Assembly: GCF_006335115.1 (NCBI RefSeq)
Contig: NZ_VDMJ01000008.1
Span: 1 to 64,000, forward strand
Direction: 5' to 3'
DNA length: 64,000 bases
From: Streptomyces sp. NP160
GTDB lineage: Bacteria; Actinomycetota; Actinomycetes; Actinomycetales; Quadrisphaeraceae
Below the pieces are notes generated by a model. It was not told where the DNA came from. It searched no databases and saw nothing but the letters and a program-made list of their open reading frames with translations. The position numbers and the translations under genes are program-made. Position 1 is the first letter of the stretch. Each line of letters begins with the position of its first letter. Shown piece by piece: positions 9,793-17,973 of this stretch.

Positions 9793-10470
9793 TCAGGGCG
9801 GGCCGGCCTTGTAGCCGACGCCGCGCACCGTCAGCACCACCTCGGGGTGCTCGGGGTCGGTCTCGACCTTGGAGCGCAGCCGCTGGACGTGGACGTTGAC
9901 CAGGCGGGTGTCGGCGGCGTGCCGGTACCCCCACACCTGCTCGAGGAGGACCTCGCGGCTGAACACCTGCCAGGGGCGGCGCGCGAGCGCCAGCAGCAGG
10001 TCGAACTCCAGCGGGGTGAGGTTGACGGGCTCCTCGCCGCGGTGCACGGCGTGGCCGGCGACGTCGATGGTGACCGGCCCGATCCGCAGCACCTCCTGCT
10101 CGGGGGCGTCGTTGCGGCGCAGCCGGGCGCGCACACGCGCGACGAGCTCCTTGGGCTTGAACGGCTTGGGCACGTAGTCGTCGGCGCCGGACTCCAGACC
10201 GGCGACCACGTCGATGCTGTCCGTGCGGGCCGTGAGCATGACGATCGGGACGCCGGACTCGGCGCGGATGCGGCGGCAGACCTCGATGCCGTCGATGCCG
10301 GGGAGCATGAGGTCGAGCAGGACCAGGTCGGGCCGCGACTCGCGGAACGCCGTGACGGCGCCGCTGCCCGTGGCGCAGAAGGAGACCTCGAGCCCCTCGG
10401 CGCCGAGCACGATGCCGATCATCTCTGCCAGCGCGGTGTCGTCATCCACGACGAGGACGCGTCCCTTCAC
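9793..10470 (-). CDS. mtrA: Response regulator MtrA
   Basis: 225 aa from the GTG at 10470 (VKGRVLVVDDD), close to the 228 aa of the mycobacterial protein. OmpR/PhoB architecture: a receiver with phospho-acceptor Asp53 (LVLLDLMLPGIDG) and the conserved YVPKPFKPKEL switch region, then a winged helix (LTPLEFDLLLAL, REVLLEQVWGYRH, VNVHVQRLRSKVE, VRGVGYKAG). MtrA is the essential actinobacterial regulator of cell-wall hydrolases and division. First gene of the mtrA-mtrB-lpqB operon. CAGACT lies six bases upstream of the GTG, so the transcript may be leaderless. Confidence 0.96.
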   Translation of the reverse strand: MKGRVLVVDDDTALAEMIGIVLGAEGLEVSFCATGSGAVTAFRESRPDLVLLDLMLPGIDGIEVCRRIRAESGVPIVMLTARTDSIDVVAGLESGADDYVPKPFKPKELVARVRARLRRNDAPEQEVLRIGPVTIDVAGHAVHRGEEPVNLTPLEFDLLLALARRPWQVFSREVLLEQVWGYRHAADTRLVNVHVQRLRSKVETDPEHPEVVLTVRGVGYKAGPP

Positions 10471-10562
10471 GCCGACAGTCTGCCTGACCCGGCTGAGTGC
10501 ACCCGGGTGCTCGCTCCCGTGGTGCACCCGGTCGGCGCTGGCGGGGTGCCACGATGGGCCGC

Positions 10563-11672
10563 ATGAGCGAGCCCCCCAGCTGGACGGCGCCCGGCGCAGG
10601 AGGCCAGCAGCCCCCGCCGCCGCCCCCGCAGGGCGGGCCGCCGGCGGCGCCCCCCGGACCCGGGTGGGGCCAGCCGGCGCCGGTGCCCGGCGGCTCGTGG
10701 GCGGCCCAGGCCCCCCGCCCCGGGATCATCCCGCTGCGCCCGCTGTCGCTGGGCGAGCTGTGGGACGGCGCCTTCCGGGCGGTGCGCTCCAACCCGAAGC
10801 CGCTGCTGGGCACCTCGGCCGTCGTCGTCGTCATCATCACGGTGGCGCAGCTGGTGACGCAGGGGGTGCTGCAGGGCAGCCTGCTGGCGTTCGAGCAGGA
10901 CCCCACCGCCACGCCCGACCAGGTCTTCGACTCCCTGGGGTCAGCGGTGCCGGGCTTCCTCGGCGGCTTCCTCCTCACCGCGCTGCTCTCCCTCGTGGCC
11001 ACCTCGGTCCTCACCGGCGTGGTGACCGTCTCGGTCAGCACCGCGGTGCTCGGGCGCCGCACGTCCGGCGCCGAGCTGTGGCGCCGCACGCGCGAGCGGC
11101 TGGGCGCGCTGGTCGGCCTGTCGCTGCTCATCTCGCTGGCGACCGGTCTCGCCTTCGCCGTGCTGCTGGCACCGGGCTTCCTGCTGCTCCTGGGAGGCGC
11201 CACCGGCGGCAGCGACGGGTCCGTCCTGGGCGGGGTCGGCCTGCTGCTGCTCGGGGCCCTGCTCGGGCTGCTGCTGAGCCTGTGGCTGAGCACCCGGCTC
11301 GTGCTGGCGCCGGCGGCGCTGGTGCTGGAGGGCCAGGGCGTCGGCGGGGCGGTCAGGCGCGCCTGGGGGCTGTCGCAGCGCGGCTTCTGGCGGCTGCTGG
11401 GCATCTGGCTGCTGACGGCGGTCTGCATCGCCGTGGTGTCGGCGGTGGTGACGACGCCGTTCGGGATCATCGCCACCGTGGTGGGCGCGGTCGTCGGACC
11501 CGAGAGCTCCTGGTACCTCCCGGTGACGCTGGCCGTCACGGGCCTCGGGACGGCGCTGGTCTCCACCGTGCTGTACCCGCTGCAGTCGGCGGTGACGGCC
11601 CTGCTGTACGTCGACCAGCGCATGCGCCAAGAGGGCCTGGACGTCGAGCTCGCACGCTCCGCAGCGCAGTGA
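10563..11672 (+). CDS. Multi-pass membrane protein with proline-rich N-terminus (glycerophosphodiester phosphodiesterase membrane-domain type)
   Basis: 369 aa from the ATG at 10563. The first ~55 residues are Pro/Gly/Gln-rich and probably cytosolic. The rest has about six hydrophobic helices, an IIPLRPLSLGELWDGAFRAVRSNP entry motif and a VRRAWGLSQRGFWRLLGI segment, both typical of the membrane-domain family adjacent to mtrA in actinobacteria. It is divergent from mtrA and leads a plus-strand cluster (spacing 4 bases, then three 4-base overlaps or short gaps). CACGAT lies seven bases before the ATG and could act as a -10 for a leaderless mRNA. Function unknown; a role in envelope assembly is suggested only by its neighbours. 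Confidence 0.82.
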   Translation: MSEPPSWTAPGAGGQQPPPPPPQGGPPAAPPGPGWGQPAPVPGGSWAAQAPRPGIIPLRPLSLGELWDGAFRAVRSNPKPLLGTSAVVVVIITVAQLVTQGVLQGSLLAFEQDPTATPDQVFDSLGSAVPGFLGGFLLTALLSLVATSVLTGVVTVSVSTAVLGRRTSGAELWRRTRERLGALVGLSLLISLATGLAFAVLLAPGFLLLLGGATGGSDGSVLGGVGLLLLGALLGLLLSLWLSTRLVLAPAALVLEGQGVGGAVRRAWGLSQRGFWRLLGIWLLTAVCIAVVSAVVTTPFGIIATVVGAVVGPESSWYLPVTLAVTGLGTALVSTVLYPLQSAVTALLYVDQRMRQEGLDVELARSAAQ

Positions 11673-11676
11673 CGGC

Positions 11677-12348
11677 GTGACGACGCTGCTCGCCGGGGCG
11701 CTGCTCGCCGGCGCCCCGCTGCAGCCGGGCGCCGACGAGGCGCGCCGCGCCGCCCAGCAGGAGCTGGCGAAGGGCGTCTACCGGGACGCCGAGCCCGGCC
11801 TGCTGCAGCGCGCCTGGGAGGCGCTGCTGGACGCGCTCTCCCGCGTCGAGGGGCCCTCGGGCGGCGGGGTGCTGCAGGCGGTGGTGGTGGTGCTGCTCGT
11901 CCTGGGCGTCCTCGTGGTGGTCGCGCTGCTGGTGCGCCGCACCGGGGCCGCCACCCGCCGCGCCGCCGCGGGGCCGCAGCCCGGCCTCACCGGACCGGTG
12001 GACGCCGCCGCGCTGCGCCGGGACGCCCGCGAGGCGGCGCGCGAGCAGCGCTGGGACGACGCCGTGCTGGTGGGTTTCCGCGCGCTCGTGCGGGGCCTGC
12101 AGGAGCGCGACCTCGTCGGCTCCGCCCCCGGCCTCACGGCCTCCGAGGCCGCCCGCGAGGCCGGCAGGTCCCTGCCCGCCCTGGCGGGACGCCTCACCGC
12201 AGCCGCCGACCTCTTCGACAGCGTGCTCTACGGCGGCCGGCGCGCGCGCCGCGAGGACGCCGAGGCCGTGGCAGCCCTCGACGACGCAGCGGTGGCGGCC
12301 CGTCCCGCCCGCCGGGCCGAGGTGGCCGCGGGAGGCGCCGCCCGATGA
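11677..12348 (+). CDS. DUF4129 domain protein
   Basis: 223 aa, GTG start four bases after the preceding stop. The N-terminal segment is hydrophobic enough to be a signal or anchor. A membrane helix covers ~70-86 (LQAVVVVLLVLGVLVVVALL). The cytosolic C-terminal DUF4129 domain holds the family pattern AREAAREQRWDDAVLVGFRALVRGL and LTASEAARE, followed by AADLFDSVLYGGR. DUF4129 genes sit beside MoxR and DUF58 genes in actinobacteria; the biochemical function is unknown. It ends in an ATGA overlap with the next gene. Confidence 0.85.
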   Translation: MTTLLAGALLAGAPLQPGADEARRAAQQELAKGVYRDAEPGLLQRAWEALLDALSRVEGPSGGGVLQAVVVVLLVLGVLVVVALLVRRTGAATRRAAAGPQPGLTGPVDAAALRRDAREAAREQRWDDAVLVGFRALVRGLQERDLVGSAPGLTASEAAREAGRSLPALAGRLTAAADLFDSVLYGGRRARREDAEAVAALDDAAVAARPARRAEVAAGGAAR

Positions 12349-13742
12349 CGACGACGACGGGGGCGGCCCCCGGCCGGGCCGGCGGGCCGACCCGCGGACG
12401 AGCTCGCGGGCGGTCCCGCGGGCGGCTGCTGGTGGCGCTCCTCGTGGTGCTCTTCGTCGCGGTGCCGGTGGTGGCGGGGCTGCTGGGCACGCGCTCCAGC
12501 GGACGCGCCCTCGACCCCGACAACCCCGCTCCGGACGGCGGCCGTGCGCTCGCGGCGCTGCTGGCGCAGGGCGGCGTGCCGGTGCAGCGCGTCGGCACGG
12601 CCGCGGCGGCCTCCACCGCCCTCGGGGACGCCGGCGCGGACGGGGCCACCCTGGTGGTGACCGACCCGCAGCTGCTGGCCCCGGCCCTGCTGACCGACCT
12701 GGTCGGCAGGTCCGCCGCGGTGGTCCTGCTCGGTGCGTCGCCGTCGGCGCTGGAGGCGACCGGCACCGGTCTGCGCCTGGCCCGTGACGCCTCCTCGCAG
12801 CAGGCCACCGAGACCACGGAGACCACGGAGACCGCCGTCCGGGCTGCGGCCGCGCGCCCGGCCTCCTCGCAGGACGACGCTCCCGGCGACGACCCGGTGC
12901 CGGCCCGCTGCGACGACCCCGCCGCCGCGGCCGCCGGCACCGTGGCCGACGAGGAGGCCGTCGAGGGCGCCGACGCGTTCGACCCCTCGGGCGGACTGCT
13001 CGCGGCGGCCCAGGACGGGGCCCGCACCACGACGTGCTTCGACGGCCTCTTCGGCTCCGGCACCGCACCCGGCGGCGCGCGGGTGAGCGTGCTCCCGCAG
13101 CCGGCCCTGGTCTCCAACGAGCTGCTCGACGAGGCCGGGGACGCCGCCCTCGGGCTCCGGGCCGCCGGCTCGCAGCCGAGGGTGGTCTGGCTCGTGGCCT
13201 CCTTCCTCGACACCGCCCCCGACACCGCGCCGTCGCCCGCGCAGCTGCTGCCGGGCTGGCTGGTGCCGCTCGTGGTGCAGCTGCTGCTCGCGGCCGTGGC
13301 GGCCGTGGTGTGGCGGGCCCGGCGCTTCGGGGCGCTCGTGGTCGAGCCGCTGCCCGTGGTGGTCCGCTCGGTGGAGACCGTGCGGGGCCGCGCCGCGCTG
13401 TACCGCGCCTCCCGCGACCCCGCCGCGGCCGGTGGCGCCCTGCGCGCCGCGCTGCGCTGGAGGCTGCAGCAGCGGCTCGGCCTGCCGCCCGGCACCGCGG
13501 CGTCCGTCCTCGCGGCCGGGACCGCGCACGCGCTGCGCACGACGGGGCCCGCCGCAGCGCCCCGCCGCTGGGACGCGGCCGCCGTGGAGCGGCTGCTCAC
13601 CGGGGCCCCGCCCTCCGACGACGCCGCGCTGGCGGCGCTGCTGCGCGACGTCGACGCCCTCGAGGCCGCCCTGGCCTCCCCCGCACCCGCGCCTCCCGCG
13701 CCCGCCGCCCGCACACCCCAGACCCCGGAGGACCTCCCGTGA
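12345..13742 (+). CDS. DUF4350 domain membrane protein
   Basis: 465 aa; the ATG at 12345 overlaps the DUF4129 stop. A basic N-terminus precedes a membrane helix (~28-47, LLVALLVVLFVAVPVVAGLL). An extracytoplasmic DUF4350 region follows, with NPAPDGGRALAALLAQGGVPVQ, LVVTDPQLL and WLVASF. A second helix lies near 305-325 and is followed by a cytosolic helical C-terminus. Residues ~150-210 are an Ala/Thr/Asp-rich insertion with TET repeats that looks unstructured. The gene is coupled to moxR downstream (GTGA overlap). Function unknown; it co-occurs with MoxR/DUF58/DUF4129 systems. Confidence 0.82.
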   Translation: MTTTTGAAPGRAGGPTRGRARGRSRGRLLVALLVVLFVAVPVVAGLLGTRSSGRALDPDNPAPDGGRALAALLAQGGVPVQRVGTAAAASTALGDAGADGATLVVTDPQLLAPALLTDLVGRSAAVVLLGASPSALEATGTGLRLARDASSQQATETTETTETAVRAAAARPASSQDDAPGDDPVPARCDDPAAAAAGTVADEEAVEGADAFDPSGGLLAAAQDGARTTTCFDGLFGSGTAPGGARVSVLPQPALVSNELLDEAGDAALGLRAAGSQPRVVWLVASFLDTAPDTAPSPAQLLPGWLVPLVVQLLLAAVAAVVWRARRFGALVVEPLPVVVRSVETVRGRAALYRASRDPAAAGGALRAALRWRLQQRLGLPPGTAASVLAAGTAHALRTTGPAAAPRRWDAAAVERLLTGAPPSDDAALAALLRDVDALEAALASPAPAPPAPAARTPQTPEDLP

Positions 13743-14761
13743 CCGACTCCCCCGCCGAGCCGTCGGCCGAGCTGGCCGCCCAGACCGGCGCGTCGTCGGC
13801 GTCCGGGTCCGACGAGCGCGCCCGTGCGGCGCTCGCCGCCGTCCGCGCCGAGGTCGGCAAGGCCGTGGTGGGGCAGGAGGGCGTGGTGACCGGCGTCGTC
13901 GTCGCCCTGCTGTGCGGCGGCCACGTGCTGCTGGAGGGCGTGCCCGGCACCGCGAAGACCCTGCTGGTGCGGGCGCTGTCGGCGTCGCTGTCGATGGGCA
14001 GCAAGCGGGTGCAGTTCACCCCCGACCTCATGCCCGGCGACGTGACCGGCTCCCTGGTCTACGACGCCCGCGCCGGGGAGTTCTCCTTCCGCCCCGGCCC
14101 GGTGTTCACCCAGCTCCTGCTGGCCGACGAGATCAACAGGACGCCGCCCAAGACGCAGGCGTCCCTGCTCGAGGCCATGGAGGAGCGGCAGGTCACCGTC
14201 GACGGCGCGACCCACCGGCTGCCCGAGCCGTTCCTCGTGGCCGCCACGCAGAACCCCGTGGAGCAGGAGGGCACCTACCCCCTCCCCGAGGCGCAGCTGG
14301 ACAGGTTCCTGCTGAAGCTCGTGGTGCCGCTGCCGCCGCGCGAGGCCGAGGTGGAGGTGCTCGCACGGCACGCCGCCGGGTTCGACCCGCGCGACCTGGC
14401 CGCGGCGGGCGTGCGGCCGGTCGCCGGTCCGGAGGACCTGGCCGCCGCCCGCGCGGCCGTGGCCCGCGTGCACGTGGCGCGCGAGGTGGTGGAGTACGTC
14501 GTCGACGTCGCCCGGGCCACCCGCACGGCACCCTCGCTGCGGCTGGGCGCCTCCCCGCGCGGCGCGACGGCGCTGCTGGCCGCGGCCCGCGCGTGGGCGT
14601 GGCTGACCGGGCGCGACTACGTGGTGCCCGACGACGTCAAGGCGTTCAGCCTGCCCGTGCTGCGCCACCGGGTGCAGCTGCGCCCCGAGGCCGAGCTGGA
14701 CGGCGCGAGCGTCGACGCCGTCCTCGAGAGCGTGCTGGCCGGCGTGCCGGTCCCCCGGTGA
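13739..14761 (+). CDS. MoxR-family AAA+ ATPase
   Basis: 340 aa from the GTG at 13739, overlapping the previous stop by four bases. Residues 1-30 are a variable lead. VGQEGVV precedes Walker A (GVPGTAKT, ~67-74). Walker B is LLADEINR near 126-133, followed by the MoxR signature PPKTQASLLEAMEERQVT, the sensor FLVAATQNPVEQEGTYPLPEAQLDRF, and a C-terminal lid with SPRGATALLAAARAWAWLTGRDYVVPDD. MoxR ATPases act as chaperones for metal insertion or protein-complex assembly, usually together with a von Willebrand-type or DUF58 partner, and the DUF58 gene is next. Confidence 0.95.
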   Translation: MTDSPAEPSAELAAQTGASSASGSDERARAALAAVRAEVGKAVVGQEGVVTGVVVALLCGGHVLLEGVPGTAKTLLVRALSASLSMGSKRVQFTPDLMPGDVTGSLVYDARAGEFSFRPGPVFTQLLLADEINRTPPKTQASLLEAMEERQVTVDGATHRLPEPFLVAATQNPVEQEGTYPLPEAQLDRFLLKLVVPLPPREAEVEVLARHAAGFDPRDLAAAGVRPVAGPEDLAAARAAVARVHVAREVVEYVVDVARATRTAPSLRLGASPRGATALLAAARAWAWLTGRDYVVPDDVKAFSLPVLRHRVQLRPEAELDGASVDAVLESVLAGVPVPR

Positions 14762-14806
14762 GGAGCCGGTGACGAGCCCGGTGGGGAGCCCGGTGGGGAC
14801 CGCGCC

Positions 14807-16147
14807 GTGGTGCTGACCGGCCGGTGGGTGCTGCTGGTGGCGCTCGGCGCGCTGCCGGCGGCGCTCGTGCCGGCGCTGCTCGTCGGCACGGGCGGCTGGC
14901 TGCGCTGGGCGGGCGTGCTGGGCTGGGCGCTCGTCGTCGTCCTGCTCACGGCGGTGGACCTGGTGCTGGCGGGCTCGCCGCGGGCGCTGTCGGTGCGTCG
15001 CGAGGAGCCCGGGCCGGTGCGCCTGGGCGAGCGGACCTCCGTGCCGCTGGTGGTGGAGAGCACCGGCCGCCGGCGGGTGCGCGGAGCCCTGCGGGACGCG
15101 TGGGGGCCGTCGGCGGGCGTCGTCGTCCCCGCTCGCGGCCGCCACCGGCTCGACGTGCCGCCCGGGGAGCGCCGCCGCCTGGTCACCGAGCTGGAACCCC
15201 GGCGGCGCGGTGACCGCGAGGCGGCCCGGGTGGTGGTGAGGTCCGCGGGCCCGCTGGGGCTGGCGGCCCGGCAGCGAGCGCTGCCCGCGCCCGGCCGGGT
15301 GCGGGTGCTGCCGCCCTTCACCTCCCGCCGGCACCTGCCCGCGGCGCTGGAGCGGCTGCGCACGCTGGACGGCTCCGCCAGCGTGCAGGTGCGCGGGCAG
15401 GGCACGGAGTTCGACAGCCTGCGGGAGTGGGTCGACGGCGACGACGCCCGCTCGGTCGACTGGCGCGCCACCGCTCGGCGCGGCTCGCTGGTGGTGCGCA
15501 CGTGGCGCCCCGAGCGCGACCGGCGGGTGCTCGTGGTGCTGGACACCTCGCGGACCTCCGCCGCGCGCATCGGCGACGCCCCGAGGCTGGACGCCGCGAT
15601 GGACGCCGCGCTGCTGCTCGCCGCCGTGGCCGCGGCTGCGGGCGACCGGGTGGACCTGCTCGCCGCCGACCGCGCGGTGCGCGCCGCCGTCACGGCGCAG
15701 CGCCCGCCCGCCCTGATGCCCGCCCTGGTGCAGGCGATGGCTCCGCTCGAGCCGGCGCTGGTGGAGGCCGACTGGCCGGCGCTGGTGGCGCAGGTGCGCC
15801 GGCGCCTGCCGCACCGGGGGCTGCTCGTGCTGCTGACGCCGCTGGAGCCGGCCGCCGAGGCGGGGCTCCTGCCCGTGCTGGCCGGCCTCACGGCGCTGCA
15901 CACCGTGGTGGTCGCCTCCGTGGCCGACCCCGCGCTGGACGAGCTGGCCTCCGCGCGCGGAGAGCGCGGCCCCGACGCCGCCGACGCGTACACGGCGGCC
16001 GCCGCGGAGCGCACCCGGCTGGAGCGTGCGGCGCTCACGGCGCTGGTCCGGCGGGCGGGGGCCGTGGTGGTGGACGCGGACCCCGAGCACCTGCCGCCCC
16101 GGCTCGCCGACGCCTACCTCTCGCTGAAGGCCGCCGGCCGCCTCTGA
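14807..16147 (+). CDS. DUF58 domain membrane protein, MoxR partner
   Basis: 446 aa, GTG start 45 bases after moxR. Two N-terminal membrane helices (~5-30 and ~35-55) are followed by a beta-rich extracytoplasmic part. The DUF58 signature is GQGTEFDSLREWVDGDDARSVDWRATARRGSLVVR. A von Willebrand A-like fold then starts at VLVVLDTSRTS. DUF58 proteins are believed to work with MoxR ATPases as a metal- or protein-assembly machine. The 45-base gap contains a near-duplicate GAGCCCGGTGGG pair of no obvious function. A plausible alternative is the next GTG, one codon later. Confidence 0.9.
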   Translation: MVLTGRWVLLVALGALPAALVPALLVGTGGWLRWAGVLGWALVVVLLTAVDLVLAGSPRALSVRREEPGPVRLGERTSVPLVVESTGRRRVRGALRDAWGPSAGVVVPARGRHRLDVPPGERRRLVTELEPRRRGDREAARVVVRSAGPLGLAARQRALPAPGRVRVLPPFTSRRHLPAALERLRTLDGSASVQVRGQGTEFDSLREWVDGDDARSVDWRATARRGSLVVRTWRPERDRRVLVVLDTSRTSAARIGDAPRLDAAMDAALLLAAVAAAAGDRVDLLAADRAVRAAVTAQRPPALMPALVQAMAPLEPALVEADWPALVAQVRRRLPHRGLLVLLTPLEPAAEAGLLPVLAGLTALHTVVVASVADPALDELASARGERGPDAADAYTAAAAERTRLERAALTALVRRAGAVVVDADPEHLPPRLADAYLSLKAAGRL

Positions 16148-16185
16148 CCCCTCGACCGGCCCCTCGACCAGCCCCTGCCAGTCAC

Positions 16186-16211
16186 GTGGATCTTGGAATG
16201 GCAAGATCCAC
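16186..16211. promoter_or_regulatory. Perfect inverted repeat, probable TetR operator
   Basis: Two perfect 10-base arms, GTGGATCTTG and CAAGATCCAC, are separated by the six bases GAATGG. The site lies 20 bases before the probable start of the TetR-family gene and overlaps its expected promoter region, the usual arrangement for autoregulation. GTGGATCT occurs once more at the start codon itself (16232-16239), which could be an extra half-site. Operator function is inferred from symmetry and position. Confidence 0.7.
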
Positions 16212-16231
16212 TGCTGGAGGTGAGGGACCCA

Positions 16232-16864
16232 GTGGATCTCATGGAGCGGCGGAGGCGGGCCACCCGGCTGGCCATCGAGCGCGCGGCGGTGGAGCTCTTC
16301 GAGGAGCACGGCTGCGGGGAGGTGACGGCCGAGCAGGTCGCCGCGGCCGCCGGCGTCCCACCGAGCACGTTCCACCGGTACTGCGCCGCTCCGGAGGACG
16401 CGGTCACCTGCCACATGGCGCTCTCGAGCGCCGACCTCGCGGACGCCGTCGAGCGCCGTCGGGGCACCCCCTTCCTGCAGGCGGTGCAGGACGGCGTGCT
16501 CGAGGTCCTCGCGTCCACGCAGGCGCCGGCGCTGGACATGCGGCGCACCATCGCCGTGTGCCTGCACCACGCACCGCTGCGGGCGCGGTGGGCGGCGTGC
16601 GGGCGGGACGGGCAGCACCTGCTCGCCGAGGTGCTCGCCGGGGAGCCCCCGGGCCAGGGCACGGCAGGGGCCGAGGTGCTCGCGGGCGTGGCGATGGCCG
16701 CGCTCCTGACGGCCTTCGAGCACTGGGCCCTGGACGGCGGGGACGTGGTGGAGCACCTCGCGCGGTGCTTCGCCGCGGTCGCGCCGCTGGACGTCCCGCT
16801 CGAGGTGCGGGACGCGCCGCCGGAGCCGGTGGACGCCGACGAGCAGCGGCCGGCCTCCGGCTGA
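16232..16864 (+). CDS. TetR-family transcriptional regulator
   Basis: About 210 aa. The GTG at 16232 is preferred because GGAGGTGAGGG lies ~6 bases upstream; an ATG at 16241 is the alternative. A TTG at 16193 would fall inside the operator palindrome and is unlikely. The N-terminal helix-turn-helix has the TetR pattern ATRLAIERAAVELFEEHG, VTAEQVAAAAGVPPSTFHRYC. The remainder is a helical ligand or dimer domain whose effector cannot be predicted. It lies between DUF58 and the convergent spoIIM-type gene, with no divergent partner, so the only apparent target nearby is itself. Confidence 0.9.
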   Translation: MDLMERRRRATRLAIERAAVELFEEHGCGEVTAEQVAAAAGVPPSTFHRYCAAPEDAVTCHMALSSADLADAVERRRGTPFLQAVQDGVLEVLASTQAPALDMRRTIAVCLHHAPLRARWAACGRDGQHLLAEVLAGEPPGQGTAGAEVLAGVAMAALLTAFEHWALDGGDVVEHLARCFAAVAPLDVPLEVRDAPPEPVDADEQRPASG

Positions 16865-16866
16865 GT

Positions 16867-16907
16867 CCCGTCCCCCGACGGGCGCCGGGGGGCGAGGTCG
16901 GGACGGG
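16867..16907. terminator. GC-rich hairpin between convergent genes
   Basis: Arms CCCGTCCC (16867-16874) and GGGACGGG (16900-16907) fall in the 51-base gap between the TetR stop and the SpoIIM-family stop. The position between convergent genes suggests a two-way terminator. There is no U-tract, which is normal in such GC-rich actinobacteria. Confidence 0.5.
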
Positions 16908-16915
16908 GGCGGCGT

Positions 16916-17911
16916 TCAGCCGGAGACGGGCTGCACGTCCTCGCGCTGCTCCTCGCGGACGTCACCGGTCTCCCCGGCGCGCGCGGCGCGGCGCCCGAGC
17001 ACGCCGCCGTAGGTCAGGAAGGCGGCCAGCGCGAGCGCCCCGATGCCGATCCGCGCCCAGGTGGGCAGGCCGCTGGGCGTGACGAAGCCCTCCACCGCAC
17101 CGGACAGCGCCAGCACCACCACGAGGCCCAGCGCCACCGTCACCAGCGCCCGCCCCTCCTCGGCGAGGGCCCGGGTGCGGGGGCGCGGACCGGGGTCGAC
17201 CAGGGCCCAGAACAGCTTCAGCCCGGCACCGGCGGCCACGAAGACGCTGGTCAGCTCCAGCAGGCCGTGCGGGAGGATGAGCCCGAAGAACAGCGGCCCC
17301 TGCCCGTAGCTGATCATCAGGCCCGCCGCCTGGCCGATGCCGACGGCGTTCTGGAACAGCACCCACGGGACCCAGAAGCCGCTGATGCCGAAGATGACGC
17401 ACTGCGCCGCGATCCAGGCGTTGTTGGTCCACACGCGCGCGGAGAACGCCGCGGCCGGGTCGGCGGAGTAGTAGCCGGCGAAGTCGGACTCGACGTACTG
17501 GCGCAGCTCCTCCGGCGTGCCCAGGGAGGCGAGCACCGCGGGGTCGCGCACGATCCACAGCGCCGTCGCCGCCCCCACGAGGAGCGTGAAGGCCGCCGCG
17601 CCCGCCGTCCACCAGCGCACGCGCCACAGCGCGGCGGGGAAGGAGGTGGTGGTGAAGCGCACGAGGTCGCGCCAGGCGGGCTCGCGCGCACCGGCGATGC
17701 GCGTGCGGGCGCGGGCCACCAGGCGCGACAGGTGGGCCGCGACGGCGGGGTCGCCGCCCGACGAGCGGACCTGCGACAGGTGCGTGGCGGTGCGCTGGTA
17801 GAGCAGGACCAGCCGGTCGGCCTGGGCACCGGTCAGCCGGCGGCTCCTCAGCAGCCGGTCGAGCTCGTCCCACTCGTCGGAGTGCACGGCCGCGAAGGCC
17901 TCGGCGTCCAC
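16916..17911 (-). CDS. Stage II sporulation protein M (DUF95) family membrane protein
   Basis: 331 aa, GTG start at 17911. The N-terminal ~95 residues are a soluble helical region (FAAVHSDEWDELDRLLRSRRLTGAQADRLVLLYQR). They are followed by at least five membrane helices with the family pattern VWTNNAWIAAQCVIFGISG and GLILPHGLLELTSVF. The family is named after a Bacillus engulfment protein, but in non-spore-forming actinobacteria it pairs with an RDD protein and with MoxR/DUF58. Here it is divergent from the RDD gene with ~60 bases between starts, so the two may share a regulatory region. Confidence 0.9.
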   Translation of the reverse strand: MDAEAFAAVHSDEWDELDRLLRSRRLTGAQADRLVLLYQRTATHLSQVRSSGGDPAVAAHLSRLVARARTRIAGAREPAWRDLVRFTTTSFPAALWRVRWWTAGAAAFTLLVGAATALWIVRDPAVLASLGTPEELRQYVESDFAGYYSADPAAAFSARVWTNNAWIAAQCVIFGISGFWVPWVLFQNAVGIGQAAGLMISYGQGPLFFGLILPHGLLELTSVFVAAGAGLKLFWALVDPGPRPRTRALAEEGRALVTVALGLVVVLALSGAVEGFVTPSGLPTWARIGIGALALAAFLTYGGVLGRRAARAGETGDVREEQREDVQPVSG

Positions 17912-17973
17912 CCGCCCAGTGTGCCGTGCCGGCGACCCGTCAGACTGCCGTCACACCCGGTGGAGGAGGGCGA

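Noticed and set aside
12194-16756. A 1520-codon open frame on the minus strand
   Set aside because: It runs antisense to DUF4129, DUF4350, MoxR, DUF58 and TetR, whose plus-strand proteins have clear domains. The antisense text is Arg/His/Gly-rich and reflects extreme GC content at third positions.
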